Below are positions 17,239 to 26,264 of a stretch of 64,000 nt of DNA, one piece after another; the stretch's first letter is position 1; every line of letters starts with the position of its first letter. A program made the position numbers and the translations under genes. The notes under the pieces are model-generated. The model saw only the letters and a program-made list of their open reading frames with translations, was not told where the DNA came from and made no database searches. The stretch is from assembly GCA_031265875.1 (NCBI GenBank), contig JAISCA010000066.1, forward strand, positions 62,001 through 126,000. The letters are read 5' to 3'. The DNA comes from Propionibacteriaceae bacterium. Lineage in GTDB: Bacteria > Actinomycetota > Actinomycetes > Propionibacteriales > Propionibacteriaceae.

Positions 17239-18365
17239 GTCCGCTCCCGGTGGTCCGATTTGACCGCAGTCGAGGGCGGTCCGGTCTCCGCTTGGAGCCG
17301 CCGGTCCCGGCTCCAGGGCAGGAGCGAGGTGGCGGGCCAGAGTCCGGCCGGCCGGAAGATCATGACCACGATCAAGAGCAGGCCGAAGAAGAGGTAACGC
17401 CAATCTGAGACCCCACGCAGGAACTCGGGGGCCAAGGAGATGAACAAGGCGCCGATGATGACGCCCGGCGTCGAGCCCATGCCGCCCAACACGACCGCCA
17501 TCAGGATCAAAGCGGAGTGCAGGAACTGGAAGCTGGGCGGCGAGATGGCGGACTGTTGGGTGGCCATCAACTGGCCGGCCAGACCGGCCCAGACGGCTCC
17601 GATGATGTAGGCCGTGATCTTGGCCTGATAAGTGTTGATGCCCATGGCCTCGGCCGCGTCCTCGTCGTCGCGGACCGCTTTCCAGGCCCGGCCCAGTCGG
17701 CCGCGGGCGATCTGAGAGATCCCCAACACGCCCAACACGATCACGATCAAGGCCACGAAGTAGTAGAACGTGACCTGTCCGTTGAATTTCAACCCGCCGA
17801 TGGTGAAACCGTCGCGCAGGCGCCAACCGAAGAACTGCCAGCCGGGGATGGCGTAGATGCCGGCCGGCCCACCGGTGACTTGGAGATTGTTGGCTGTCAC
17901 CCGGATGATCTCACCGAAGCCGAGGGTGACGATGGCTAGGTAATCCGAACGTAGCCGCAAGGTCGGTCCGCCGATGATGACGCCGGCCAGGACGCAAATG
18001 CCGATGACCAAGGGGATGGCTTGGACCTGGCTCAGGCCCAGACGGGTGGTGGCGATACCGGAGGTGTAAGCCCCGACGGCGAAGAAGGCGATGTAGCCGA
18101 GGTCGAGCAGGCCGGCGTAGCCCACCACCACGTTCAGGCCCATGGCCAACATGACGTAGATGTAGGCGCTGGTCATGATCTGCATCAGGTAGGTCGAGGC
18201 GTTGAAGAAGGGCAGCACGAAGACGCCCGCTACGGCCAATACCCCGATCAAGCGCAGCGGGGCGCGCGGTCCCCGCCACTGCCAGCGGCTAGGGCCGAGC
18301 TCGGGCAGTCTGACCGGCGGTCGGAGCAGATCGGGCGGACGGGGGCGGGCGCGGACTAGAGCCAT
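17235..18365 (-). CDS. livM: branched-chain amino acid ABC transporter, permease LivM
   Basis: A 376-residue inner-membrane permease. After a proline/arginine-rich N-terminus it has about eight hydrophobic segments. It carries the LivM motifs MLAMGLNVVVGYAGLLDLGYIAFFAVGAY and, in the ATPase-coupling loop, RGRLGRAWKAVRDDEDAAEAMGI (each is part of a longer match). The ATG at 18365 has GGAAAGGATG upstream and lies 1 bp after the livH stop. The C-terminus is charged and cytosolic. Confidence 0.93.
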   Translation of the reverse strand: MALVRARPRPPDLLRPPVRLPELGPSRWQWRGPRAPLRLIGVLAVAGVFVLPFFNASTYLMQIMTSAYIYVMLAMGLNVVVGYAGLLDLGYIAFFAVGAYTSGIATTRLGLSQVQAIPLVIGICVLAGVIIGGPTLRLRSDYLAIVTLGFGEIIRVTANNLQVTGGPAGIYAIPGWQFFGWRLRDGFTIGGLKFNGQVTFYYFVALIVIVLGVLGISQIARGRLGRAWKAVRDDEDAAEAMGINTYQAKITAYIIGAVWAGLAGQLMATQQSAISPPSFQFLHSALILMAVVLGGMGSTPGVIIGALFISLAPEFLRGVSDWRYLFFGLLLIVVMIFRPAGLWPATSLLPWSRDRRLQAETGPPSTAVKSDHRERT

Positions 18366-18366
18366 G

Positions 18367-19260
18367 TCACATCCTTTCCACGACGCGGCCGCCCAGGATG
18401 CCGGTGGGGCGGAAGGTGAGGAAGAGGATGAGGCAGAGGAAGCTGAAGACGTCACGCCACTGTCCGCCCAGCCAAGCCACGCCGAAGGACTCCAGCAAGC
18501 CGAGGGCGACACCGCCCAGCATGGCCCCGTAGAGATTGCCGATGCCGCCGATGACGGCGGCCGTGAAGGCCTTGATGCCGATGATGAATCCCATCAGGAA
18601 GTCGATCGTGCCGTAGACCGCGCCAGCCAGGACGCCGGCCGCGCCGGCCAGAGCCGAGCCGATGAAGAAGACCAATGAGATGGTGCGGTCGACATCGATG
18701 CCCATCAGACGGGCGGCTTTGGCGTCCAAGGCGATGGCGCGCATGGCCCGGCCTTGGCGGGTCTTGGCCACGAACAAGGACAGCACCACCATCAGGACTC
18801 CCGCCACCAGGATGACGATGATGCGGGCGGTGGTGATGGTGGCGCCGAAGAGGTTGACGCTGCCGGCGTCGATCTGGACGGGGAAGTGGCTCGGCTTGGG
18901 CCCGAAGATCTGGCGCACGCCGTATTCGAGGGCGAAGGACAGGCCGACCGCCGTGATCAAGAGCGACAACCGAGGGGCGTGTCGGATCGGGCGATAGGCC
19001 ACCCGCTCCATCAATACCCCGGCTCCGCCGGTCAGGGCCATGGTGACGAGGGTGACCAAGACCAGGCCGAGGGCGGTCGGCAGGCTGAGCCACGAGGTCA
19101 GAGCGCCCAAGACGACGAAGCCGACGTAGGCGCCGAGCATGTAGATGTCGCCGTGGGCGAAGTTGAGCAACTTGATGATGCCGTAGACCATGGAGTAGCC
19201 CAAGGCCACTAGGGCGTAGAAGGCCCCCACCGATAGGCCGTTGACGATGACTTGGATCAC
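18367..19260 (-). CDS. livH: branched-chain amino acid ABC transporter, permease LivH
   Basis: A 297-residue permease with the LivH N-terminal motif IVNGLSVGAFYALVALGYSM, the GIIKLLNFAHGDIYMLGAY segment and the coupling loop RQGRAMRAIALDAKAARLMGI. A GTG at 19260 with GGGAG upstream gives the start; longer in-frame sequence upstream is unlike the family. It is separated from livK by 119 bp that hold a strong hairpin, which may lower expression of the membrane and ATPase genes relative to the binding protein. Confidence 0.92.
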   Translation of the reverse strand: MIQVIVNGLSVGAFYALVALGYSMVYGIIKLLNFAHGDIYMLGAYVGFVVLGALTSWLSLPTALGLVLVTLVTMALTGGAGVLMERVAYRPIRHAPRLSLLITAVGLSFALEYGVRQIFGPKPSHFPVQIDAGSVNLFGATITTARIIVILVAGVLMVVLSLFVAKTRQGRAMRAIALDAKAARLMGIDVDRTISLVFFIGSALAGAAGVLAGAVYGTIDFLMGFIIGIKAFTAAVIGGIGNLYGAMLGGVALGLLESFGVAWLGGQWRDVFSFLCLILFLTFRPTGILGGRVVERM

Positions 19261-19281
19261 ATAGGCTCCCGCTTCAGGGGT

Positions 19282-19317
19282 CGTCTGGGGGCCGGTGGCG
19301 CGTCCGGCCCCCAGACG
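19282..19317 (-). terminator. intra-operon hairpin between livK and livH
   Basis: A perfect 14-bp inverted repeat (CGTCTGGGGGCCGG with CCGGCCCCCAGACG, 8-nt loop) lies between livK and livH. The right arm recurs as CGGCCCCCAGACGCC at about 19361-19375. It could act as a partial terminator or 3' stabiliser, giving the excess of binding protein normal for such transporters. Confidence 0.5.
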
Positions 19318-19379
19318 CCGCGGGCAGGGCTTGGGGTCGTCGGGGGGCGGGCCGCGCCCCCGGCCCCCAGACGCCTCGG

Positions 19380-20549
19380 TCAGCTCTTGAGGTCGTCGAA
19401 GAGGACGAACTTGCCGTCCTTCAGCACGACGATGACGAAGCTCGAATCGGCCAGCACGCCCTGGTCGGTGAAGGTGGCAGGACCGGAGAAGAGATCGAAG
19501 CCGCGCAAGCCGTGGATGGCGTCGGCCACCGCCTGACGGTCGGTCGAACCGGCCAGACGGACGCCTTCGGCCATGACCCTGACGCCGTCGTAGGCCTGGG
19601 TGGTGTACGGGCCGGGCTCGGCTCCGAACTTGGCCTGATAGGAGGCCAGCCATTGCTCGGCCCCGACCAGCATGTCGGGGGTCTGAGTGAAGGTGCCGTA
19701 GACCCTCTCGACGTAGGCCGCCCCGGTCAGGTCGGCGAATTGGGCGTCCACGGCGCCGTCGCCGATCAGGAAGTCGCCGCTGAAGCCATACTGCTTGGCC
19801 TGCTGGTTGAGCAGGGCACAGGGCTGGACATAGGCGGTGCAGAAGACGAAATCGGCCCCTGAGCCGACGATGGCGGTGGCGACCGAGCCGAAGTCCTTCT
19901 CGGCCTTGTTGATCTGCTCGTGGGCGACGATATTGAGGCCAGCCGGTTGGCCGTACTCAGCGAAGGCGTCGGTCAGGCCCTTGGGGTAGGCGTCGCCGTC
20001 GTCGACCGTGAAGATGGCTTGGGCGCCTTGTTTCTGGGCGAATTTGACGGCTGATTGGGCCTGCTGGGTGGCCAAGCCGTTGACCAAGAAGACCGAGTCG
20101 AGCCCGGCCTCGATCAGCTGGGAGCCGTTGGCGGCCGTGATGACTTGGGGGATGCCGTTGCTGTAGAAGATCTGTTCGGTCGGCAGGGTGGAGCCGGAGC
20201 AGTAGCCGCCGACCGCCAGGTGGATCCCGGCCGAGACCAATTTGGTGGCCCCGGCGGTGGCCATCTGGGCGTCGCAGCCATCGTCCTCCACCACTAGTTC
20301 GACCGGGCGGCCCAGCAGGCCGCCTTGGGCGTTGATCTCCTCCACCGCCATCTCGGCCCCGTTGCGCAGATAAGTGCCATAGACGCTCTCGGAGCCGGTC
20401 AGGGGGGCGAGCATGCCGATGCGGATCGGGCCTTCGTCGTTCGGGCCGTTCTGATCTCCGCCGACGCCGCCGCTGCAGGCGGTCAGGGCCAGAGTGGACA
20501 GGATGGCGGTGGCTAAAACGAGGCGCTGGACCAGTGAGTTTTTTGTCAT
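19380..20549 (-). CDS. livK: branched-chain amino acid ABC transporter, substrate-binding lipoprotein LivK
   Basis: A 389-residue periplasmic-binding-protein-type lipoprotein. It has a signal peptide with lipobox LALTAC near residue 24, then IRIGMLAPLTGSESVYG and NAQGGLLGRPVELVVEDDGC, the type I fold of LivJ/LivK proteins. The ATG at 20549 has GGAGCGAA upstream. As first gene of the operon it captures the substrate at the cell surface and delivers it to LivHM. The specificity (branched-chain amino acids, amides or urea) cannot be fixed from sequence. Confidence 0.91.
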   Translation of the reverse strand: MTKNSLVQRLVLATAILSTLALTACSGGVGGDQNGPNDEGPIRIGMLAPLTGSESVYGTYLRNGAEMAVEEINAQGGLLGRPVELVVEDDGCDAQMATAGATKLVSAGIHLAVGGYCSGSTLPTEQIFYSNGIPQVITAANGSQLIEAGLDSVFLVNGLATQQAQSAVKFAQKQGAQAIFTVDDGDAYPKGLTDAFAEYGQPAGLNIVAHEQINKAEKDFGSVATAIVGSGADFVFCTAYVQPCALLNQQAKQYGFSGDFLIGDGAVDAQFADLTGAAYVERVYGTFTQTPDMLVGAEQWLASYQAKFGAEPGPYTTQAYDGVRVMAEGVRLAGSTDRQAVADAIHGLRGFDLFSGPATFTDQGVLADSSFVIVVLKDGKFVLFDDLKS

Positions 20550-20849
20550 GTCGTTCGCTCCAACTCGATCATGGTGCGGATGCACCGAATGCAAACTGGC
20601 GTGATTGTGACGCACACTAGGGCGCGAATGTGTCCAGCATGTTTCAGTCGTCTAAAAGCCCGAAAAAGTGTCCTCCCTCCGCTTAGCTCCGCTCTGGTAC
20701 TTTTCGGGGACCCCGAGAAACCGAAACTCGGCTAATCTATCGAAGTTTCAAAAACTAGTGAAACTAGTGGGCGATGGGTCGGACGGGGACCGATGGCAGG
20801 CCCGACGCCGCCCGCCAGACGCTCCAGCGGGGCGGCCTCAGGAGACTGA
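20550..20849. other. intergenic region upstream of the liv operon
   Basis: No gene is seen. It should hold the liv promoter on the minus strand and the 3' end of the META gene transcript. A tandem 9-bp repeat AAACTAGTG AAACTAGTG lies at 20752-20769 inside a small dyad (AGTTTC/GAAACT), and CCGAG/CTCGG flank a short loop near 20713-20731. Confidence 0.4.
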
Positions 20850-21311
20850 TCAACTCGACATCAGCTGGAAGTCGAGTTCAGTGGCGTCGGAGCCGGTCAG
20901 GGTCAATCGGTCACCGGAACGCTGATAGCTCACCACCGTCAGCAGCGACCTCAGATAGGTCGACTCGGCCCGCAGCACTGAGTCGGGGCCGCCCATCAGG
21001 GTGGAGATGGCGGGACCGAATTCGACGTCGCCCTTGGAACCGACCCAGACCCGGCCGCGGAAGTTATTGATGCCGGAGGAGCCGGAGTAATACGGCTCGT
21101 CGCCTTGGTCATCGAAGGTCAGGGTCAGCTGGGCGGTGGTGGGCAAGGCGGTGTCGAGCGTCCAGGCGACTAGCTGCCAAGTGGTGCCGGTGAGATCGTC
21201 ACGGTCCGATGCGAGCGAGCGGTTGAACCAGAGCAAGCCGGCCAGCAGCGCGGCGGCCAAAGCGCCGGCGACGACGGCCAACCAAGCCATGGAGCCCCGG
21301 CCGGACCTCAC
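20850..21311 (-). CDS. META domain protein, membrane-anchored
   Basis: A 153-residue protein with an N-terminal membrane anchor (AWLAVVAGALAAALLAGLLWF). A META/HslJ-like domain follows, visible as LTGTTWQLVAWTL, SSGINNFRGRVWVG and TLMGGPDSVLRAESTYLRSL. META domains occur in secreted or envelope proteins; the role is usually unknown. I chose the GTG at 21311, which has AAGGTGG upstream and overlaps the TGA of the 35-residue gene (GTGA). The ATG at 21290 is an alternative. Confidence 0.75.
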   Translation of the reverse strand: MRSGRGSMAWLAVVAGALAAALLAGLLWFNRSLASDRDDLTGTTWQLVAWTLDTALPTTAQLTLTFDDQGDEPYYSGSSGINNFRGRVWVGSKGDVEFGPAISTLMGGPDSVLRAESTYLRSLLTVVSYQRSGDRLTLTGSDATELDFQLMSS

Positions 21312-21415
21312 AGAGCCACCTTGGTCAAAACCATCAGGAAGGCCAGGCCGAAGGCGCCGGCCGCCCCGAAGGCGGCCGAGGCCAAGTGGGCCAGGCGGGC
21401 GGCTGGTCGATTCAT
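21308..21415 (-). CDS. 35-residue hydrophobic small protein
   Basis: A small frame starting MNRPAARLAHLASAAFGAAG and ending VLTKVAL. It has one amphipathic/transmembrane segment (about residues 10-30). Support comes from an excellent AAGGAG site 6 nt before the ATG and from the GTGA overlap of its stop with the META gene start. The overlap implies coupled translation. No family is recognised. Confidence 0.55.
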   Translation of the reverse strand: MNRPAARLAHLASAAFGAAGAFGLAFLMVLTKVAL

Positions 21416-21533
21416 GCCAACTCCTTGTTCCGAGACTGTCAGCGGACCAGCCGGCGGGCCGAATCCGCAGCCGCGTCACCCAGCGGGGGAGACGCCCCTA
21501 GTCGGCCGACCGACGAGACGCTGAGACAGAGTC

Positions 21534-21547
21534 TACAATCAGGCCCG
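21534..21547 (+). promoter_or_regulatory. probable leaderless promoter of metX
   Basis: TACAAT at 21534-21539 is an almost perfect -10 box ending 7 nt before the GTG start of metX, and no ribosome site is present. Transcription would begin at or within a base or two of the start codon, as in many actinobacterial leaderless mRNAs. Confidence 0.5.
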
Positions 21548-22695
21548 TGACCAGACCCCTAACGACTGCGGCCGGCCTTGGCCTGGTCGAGTCCCAGCAG
21601 GTGACTCTGTTCACCCCCGACCGCCCTCTGAACCTGACCCGGGGCGGTCGACTCGACCTGGTCGAGGTGCGTTACGAGACCTATGGCCAGCTCTCTCCCC
21701 GCCGTGACAACGCCGTCTTCATCTGTCACGCTTTGACCGGCGACGCCCACGCCGCCGGTTTCCAAGCCGGAGCGGACAAGCCGGGCTGGTGGGACAATCT
21801 GATCGGCCCGGGCCGCCCCCTCGACACCGACCGTTTCTTCGTCGTCTGCCCGAACATCCTGGGCGGTTGTCAGGGCACGACCGGTCCGGGCAGCCTGAAC
21901 CCGGCCACCGGCCAGGCCTACGGCTTGGATTTCCCCATCCTCGACATGGCCGACTTCGTCAGCGTCCATCGTCGTCTGTGCGAGCACCTGGGCCTATCTC
22001 GGCTCTTGGCCGTGATCGGTGGCTCCTTGGGTGGGATGCAGGCGCTGCAATGGGCCTTGAGCCACCCGTCGGACCTGGCCAACGCCTGTGTCATCGCCGC
22101 CTCCAGCCGACTGTCGGCCCAGAACATCGCCTTCTCGGCCGTGGCCCGGGAGGCCATCATGCGCGACCCCGGCTTCCACCAGGGCCAGTACAACCAGTTC
22201 GGCGACTCACCCGATCTGGGTCTGTCGATCGCCCGCATGATGGCCCACATCACTTATCTGTCGGAGGAAGCTCTGGCCCTCAAATTCGACCGCGAACCGG
22301 AGCGCGACGGCCTCAACCATGGCTTCGGGGTCGATTTCGCGGTCGAGAGCTATCTACATCACCAAGGCGAAGTCTTCCTGGACCGTTTCGACGCTTTGAG
22401 TTATCTCTATCTGAGCCGGGTGATGGACTATTTCGATCCTTTCGCTTCGCCTCAGGCCACCGCCGCCATCGCGGCCGCCCGGCCCAATCTGCTGGTCTGC
22501 TCTTTCACCAGCGATTGGCGTTTCGGGCCCCAGCACTCGCGCCGGGTGGTCTCCCATTTGGAGCGGGCCGGTGTGCCGGTGACCTACCGTGAACTGGCCT
22601 CGGATTTCGGCCATGACTCCTTCCTGCTGCCGATCCCGCGCTACCACGACACGCTGCGCGCCTTCTTAGACCGAGCCTGGGAGGTGGGGTCATGA
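21547..22695 (+). CDS. metX: homoserine O-acetyltransferase MetX
   Basis: MetX transfers acetyl from acetyl-CoA to homoserine, the activation step of methionine synthesis. The 382-residue alpha/beta hydrolase has CHALTGDAHAAG, the nucleophile elbow GGSLGGMQALQW, and the catalytic Asp/His region near the end (FGHDSFLLP). The family signature DRFFVVCPNILGGCQGTTGP is present. The GTG start sits 7 nt after a TACAAT box. The stop overlaps the metW ATG (ATGA), the usual metX-metW pairing. Confidence 0.95.
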   Translation: MTRPLTTAAGLGLVESQQVTLFTPDRPLNLTRGGRLDLVEVRYETYGQLSPRRDNAVFICHALTGDAHAAGFQAGADKPGWWDNLIGPGRPLDTDRFFVVCPNILGGCQGTTGPGSLNPATGQAYGLDFPILDMADFVSVHRRLCEHLGLSRLLAVIGGSLGGMQALQWALSHPSDLANACVIAASSRLSAQNIAFSAVAREAIMRDPGFHQGQYNQFGDSPDLGLSIARMMAHITYLSEEALALKFDREPERDGLNHGFGVDFAVESYLHHQGEVFLDRFDALSYLYLSRVMDYFDPFASPQATAAIAAARPNLLVCSFTSDWRFGPQHSRRVVSHLERAGVPVTYRELASDFGHDSFLLPIPRYHDTLRAFLDRAWEVGS

Positions 22696-23345
22696 GAGGC
22701 GCCGCGTCGAGCCCGCCCTTGCGGCGCGATCTGGCTTTGATCAGTTCGCTGATCCAGCCGGGTTCCCGGGTGCTCGACCTGGGCTGCGGCGACGGCGCTC
22801 TCTTGCGTCATCTGATGGGTCGACGCGGTTGCACCGGCAGCGGGGTCGAGATCGATCCCGAGGCCGTTTTGACCGCCGTGCGGGCGGGTGTGCCGGTGAT
22901 CGAGTTGGACATCGATCAGGACCTGGACCGCTTCGGCGACCAGTCCTATGACGCGGTGGTGCTGTCCCGCACTCTGCAAGCCGTCCGCCGGCCCCGTGAG
23001 GTCCTGCTGGAGATGATCCGGATCGCTCCTCGGGTCATCGTCTCGATGCCTAACTTCGCCTACTGGCGCAACCGCCTGCGACTGCTGGCCGGCCACGCCC
23101 CCGTCTCCAAGGACCTGCCCCACAGCTGGTTCGACAGCCCCAACGTCCACTTCGGCTCCCTGGACGACCTGGAGCGTCTGTTCGCCGACCTCGAGCTGCA
23201 GGTCATGCGCTGCCTGCCCCTGGCCGCCTCCGGCCGGCCTTCGCTCTGGCCTAGTCGGACTCGCAATTGGGTGGCCGGGGCGGCCCTCTACGAATTGACC
23301 GCAGTCCTAGTGTCTCCGCCGGAAGTTCGCGGCGGGGGACAATAG
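22692..23345 (+). CDS. metW: methionine biosynthesis protein MetW
   Basis: A 217-residue class I SAM-dependent-methyltransferase-fold protein with motif VLDLGCGDGALL and the MetW-specific segments VIELDIDQDLDRFGDQSYD, LSRTLQAVRRPREVL and VSMPNFAYWRNR. MetW is required with MetX for full homoserine acetyltransferase activity in several bacteria. It overlaps metX by ATGA. The catalytic role of its SAM site is unproven. Confidence 0.93.
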   Translation: MRGAASSPPLRRDLALISSLIQPGSRVLDLGCGDGALLRHLMGRRGCTGSGVEIDPEAVLTAVRAGVPVIELDIDQDLDRFGDQSYDAVVLSRTLQAVRRPREVLLEMIRIAPRVIVSMPNFAYWRNRLRLLAGHAPVSKDLPHSWFDSPNVHFGSLDDLERLFADLELQVMRCLPLAASGRPSLWPSRTRNWVAGAALYELTAVLVSPPEVRGGGQ

Positions 23346-23349
23346 AGCG

Positions 23350-24996
23350 ATGACCGCTCAGCCGCTCCGGCCGTCCGGGGACGATCTGTTCGCCCGCTGG
23401 AGCCCGCGGCGGGTGAACCGGGTCGCCTTATTGGCGGCGGCGCTCTGCGGGGCCGCCGCCGGGTTGGCTTTCCCACCCATCGATCTGTGGGCGCTGATGC
23501 CACTGGGGCTGATCGGACTGGGTGCGTTGCTGCGCCACCAGCCGGCCCGCCGGGGCTTGGCCCGGGGCCTGGCCTTCGGTTTGGCCTACTATCTGGTCCT
23601 GATCCGTTGGATGATCGTCATCGGTTGGTGGCCCTACCTCGGTCTGGCCGCCGTGATGGCGCTGTGGCTGGGGCTGCTGGGGGCGGTCACGGCGGTGGCC
23701 TCGCGTTGGCCGGGTTGGCCCTGTTACGCCGCCGCTTGTTGGGTGGCGGTGGAATGGGTGGCCAGCCGGGTCCCCTTGGGCGGCTTCCCCTGGGGCCGGT
23801 TGGCCTACGCCGGGGCCGGCAGTCCGATCGAAGGGCTCTATCCGCTGGTCTCAGTCTCCGGAGTGTCCTTCTTGATCGTGCTCTCCAGCTTCTCTCTGGC
23901 CGCCGGCTTGGCCTGGGCCCGGCGATCGCGCTGGGCCCCGCTGACGGCCAGCTTGGTCGGTCTGGGTCTGATCGGACTGGGCTCTTGGGCCGGCCAGAGC
24001 TATCAGCCCTGTCCCGAGCAAGGGACGGTCAGCGTCGGACTGATCCAGGGCAATGTGCCTTCGACCGGCCTGGGGGCGCTCGGGCCGGGGCGTACCACGA
24101 CGCACAACTCCCTGGCCGAGACCATCGTCTTGGCCGCCCGCGCTCAGACCGGCCAATTGGACCAGCCGGATTTCGTGGTCTGGCCGGAGAGTTCGACCGA
24201 CATGGACCCCGAGCGCGACCAGAGCACCGGCCAGTTGGTCGAGTGGGCCCGGCGCCTGGTCGACCGGCCCTTGTTGATCGGCACCTTGACCATGGGACCG
24301 GAGTCGGGTCAGCGTCGCACCAGTTCGGTCTGGTGGGAGAGCTCAGACCAGACCGGCGATCGGTACCACAAGAAGAACATCGTCCCCTTCGGCGAGTGGA
24401 TCCCGGCCCGCTCCTTCTTCCTGCCTTTGATCCCGGAGCTGGAGTTGATCGGGGCCCAGACCGTGGCCGGGTCCGGTCCCGGGGTGGTCTGGGGCCAGAC
24501 GGCGGACGGACAGCCGCTGCCGATCGGGGTGCTGATCTGCTTCGAGGTCGGCTACGACGACAGCGCCGACCAGATGTTGCGGGGCTCCAGCGACCGTCCC
24601 GGCGGCCAGGTGATAGTGGTCCAGACCAATAACTCGGCTCTGACCGGCACTGGTCAGATGGCTCAGCAGGACGCCATCACCCGCATCCGGGCCATGGAGG
24701 CGAGGCGTGAGATCGCGGTGGCCACCACCAACTCTCTGGCTGGTTTCATCGGAGCCGACGGCCGGCTGCTCTGGCAGGCCGAATTGGAGCGCTCGGCCGC
24801 CACCACCGTCCAGATGCCGAGGCGACAGGGCTTGACCGTGGCGGTGGCCCATCGCCACTCGATCGAACTGGGTCTGGTCTTAGGCCCGGTCGCAGTCTGG
24901 CTGGCGCTGGCGGGCGGCCGGTTGGTCCGCCGGCGGTCGCGCCACTCGGCGGCCCTGAGTCGTCGTCTAGGACCCGTCGGCGGTGACAGAATGTGA
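23350..24996 (+). CDS. lnt: apolipoprotein N-acyltransferase
   Basis: Lnt adds the third acyl chain to lipoprotein N-termini at the outer face of the membrane. The 548-residue protein has six or so N-terminal hydrophobic segments, then a carbon-nitrogen hydrolase domain. The catalytic triad is in WPESSTDMD (Glu), KKNIVPFGEW (Lys) and LICFEVGYDD (Cys), followed by a last C-terminal helix. It lies 4 bp after metW and 45 bp before the mannosyl transferase. Lnt is fused to or paired with polyprenol-phosphate mannose synthase in mycobacteria, which fits this order. Confidence 0.94.
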   Translation: MTAQPLRPSGDDLFARWSPRRVNRVALLAAALCGAAAGLAFPPIDLWALMPLGLIGLGALLRHQPARRGLARGLAFGLAYYLVLIRWMIVIGWWPYLGLAAVMALWLGLLGAVTAVASRWPGWPCYAAACWVAVEWVASRVPLGGFPWGRLAYAGAGSPIEGLYPLVSVSGVSFLIVLSSFSLAAGLAWARRSRWAPLTASLVGLGLIGLGSWAGQSYQPCPEQGTVSVGLIQGNVPSTGLGALGPGRTTTHNSLAETIVLAARAQTGQLDQPDFVVWPESSTDMDPERDQSTGQLVEWARRLVDRPLLIGTLTMGPESGQRRTSSVWWESSDQTGDRYHKKNIVPFGEWIPARSFFLPLIPELELIGAQTVAGSGPGVVWGQTADGQPLPIGVLICFEVGYDDSADQMLRGSSDRPGGQVIVVQTNNSALTGTGQMAQQDAITRIRAMEARREIAVATTNSLAGFIGADGRLLWQAELERSAATTVQMPRRQGLTVAVAHRHSIELGLVLGPVAVWLALAGGRLVRRRSRHSAALSRRLGPVGGDRM

Positions 24997-25041
24997 TGCA
25001 GTCCCAGACCGCCTGGGCTGGACTGAGGGAGGAAGCGACTA

Positions 25042-25791
25042 ATGACAGATCAGGGCGGGGAACGGATTCTCGTCATCATCCCGACTTACAACGAGAGCGA
25101 CAACATCGAGCCGATCGTGACCCGTCTGCGCCGGGCCGTGCCAGGCGCAGACGTCCTGGTGGTGGACGACAACTCGCCCGACGGCACCGGGGAGCTGGCC
25201 GACCGGTTGGCTGACGCCGACCGCCAAGTCAAGGTCATGCACCGCCAGGGCAAAGAGGGTCTGGGGGCGGCCTATCTGGCCGGTTTCCGCTGGGGACTGG
25301 ACCAGGGCTACGACGTCCTGGTCGAACACGACGCCGACGGCTCGCACCAACCAGAGCAATTGCCCCGCTTGCTGGAGGCGCTGGAGCGGGCCGACATGGT
25401 CAAAGGCTCACGTTACGTGGCCGGCGGCTCGGTGGTGAACTGGCCCAAGTCGCGCGAACTGCTGTCACGCGGCGGCAGTTGGTGGACCCGGCTCATGATC
25501 GGATTGCCGTTGCGCGATATCACCGGCGGCTTCAACGCCTTCAAAGCCGACACTCTGCGCGCCGTTCTGGATGACATCTCCTCGGTCGGCTACAACCTGC
25601 AAGTCGACCTCACCTGGCAGGTCGTCCAGCACGGCTTCAAGGTGGTGGAAGTGCCGATCGATTTCATCGAACGTGAGCGCGGGCAGTCCAAGATGAGCGG
25701 TCGGATCGTGCTCGAGGCCCTCCTCCGCACCACCGCTTGGGGGGTGCGCCACCGCTTGGGGCAGGTGGCGGCTCTGTTCAAGTCAGCCTGA
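25042..25791 (+). CDS. polyprenol monophosphomannose synthase
   Basis: A family 2 glycosyltransferase that makes polyprenyl-phosphate mannose from GDP-mannose, the donor for extracytoplasmic mannosylation of lipoglycans and proteins. The 249 residues contain IIPTYNESDNIEPI, VVDDNSPDGTGEL, the EHDADGSHQP metal motif and ITGGFNAFKADTLR near the C-terminus. It lacks membrane helices of its own, like the soluble Ppm1/Dpm1 forms. A GGAGGAAGCG site precedes the ATG. Confidence 0.92.
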   Translation: MTDQGGERILVIIPTYNESDNIEPIVTRLRRAVPGADVLVVDDNSPDGTGELADRLADADRQVKVMHRQGKEGLGAAYLAGFRWGLDQGYDVLVEHDADGSHQPEQLPRLLEALERADMVKGSRYVAGGSVVNWPKSRELLSRGGSWWTRLMIGLPLRDITGGFNAFKADTLRAVLDDISSVGYNLQVDLTWQVVQHGFKVVEVPIDFIERERGQSKMSGRIVLEALLRTTAWGVRHRLGQVAALFKSA

Positions 25792-25859
25792 GGCTGAAGA
25801 CGGGACTGGCCTGGCCCAAGCGTCGGCGGGCTGGACGGACGCGGCCGCGCTGGACTGGC

Positions 25860-26183
25860 TCAGAGCTCTTGACGCAACTCAGCCAAGCGCTGGGACAACA
25901 ATTGCTCCAGCTCTTCCAGGCTGCGCCGCTGCAACAGGCGGTCCCAGTGGGTCAAAGCGGTGTCGACCGGCGGGGGCGGCGGCGGAGTGCCATCGGCGCG
26001 GGTGGCGACGCGTCCGCAGCGGGCGCAATCCCAGGTCGTCGGCAGTTCGGCCTGGCAGCTGAAGACCAGGTCGAAGTGGTGGCCCTGAGGGCAGATGAAA
26101 CCGACTTCGACGCGGGACGGACCGGCCTCTGGCGCCGGTTCCAGGGTCCCGGTGGTGGCGGTTCGGGTCGGTCGGTCGGTCAT
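25860..26183 (-). CDS. rbpA: RNA polymerase-binding protein RbpA
   Basis: RbpA is an essential actinobacterial transcription factor that binds the sigma factor and stabilises the open complex. The 107-residue protein has the zinc-binding core EVGFICPQGHHFDLVFS and TWDCARCGRVA, then a Pro-rich linker. The sigma-interaction domain THWDRLLQRRSLEELEQLLS closes it. GGAGACAGCGC precedes the ATG. It is separated from the convergent mannosyltransferase by about 70 bp. Confidence 0.95.
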   Translation of the reverse strand: MTDRPTRTATTGTLEPAPEAGPSRVEVGFICPQGHHFDLVFSCQAELPTTWDCARCGRVATRADGTPPPPPPVDTALTHWDRLLQRRSLEELEQLLSQRLAELRQEL

Positions 26184-26264
26184 GGTGCGCTGTCTCCTTC
26201 AGATTGGGCACACAGCACAACACCGATCTAGGTGCGATCATTCCCGTTGTCAGACAGATTGTGA

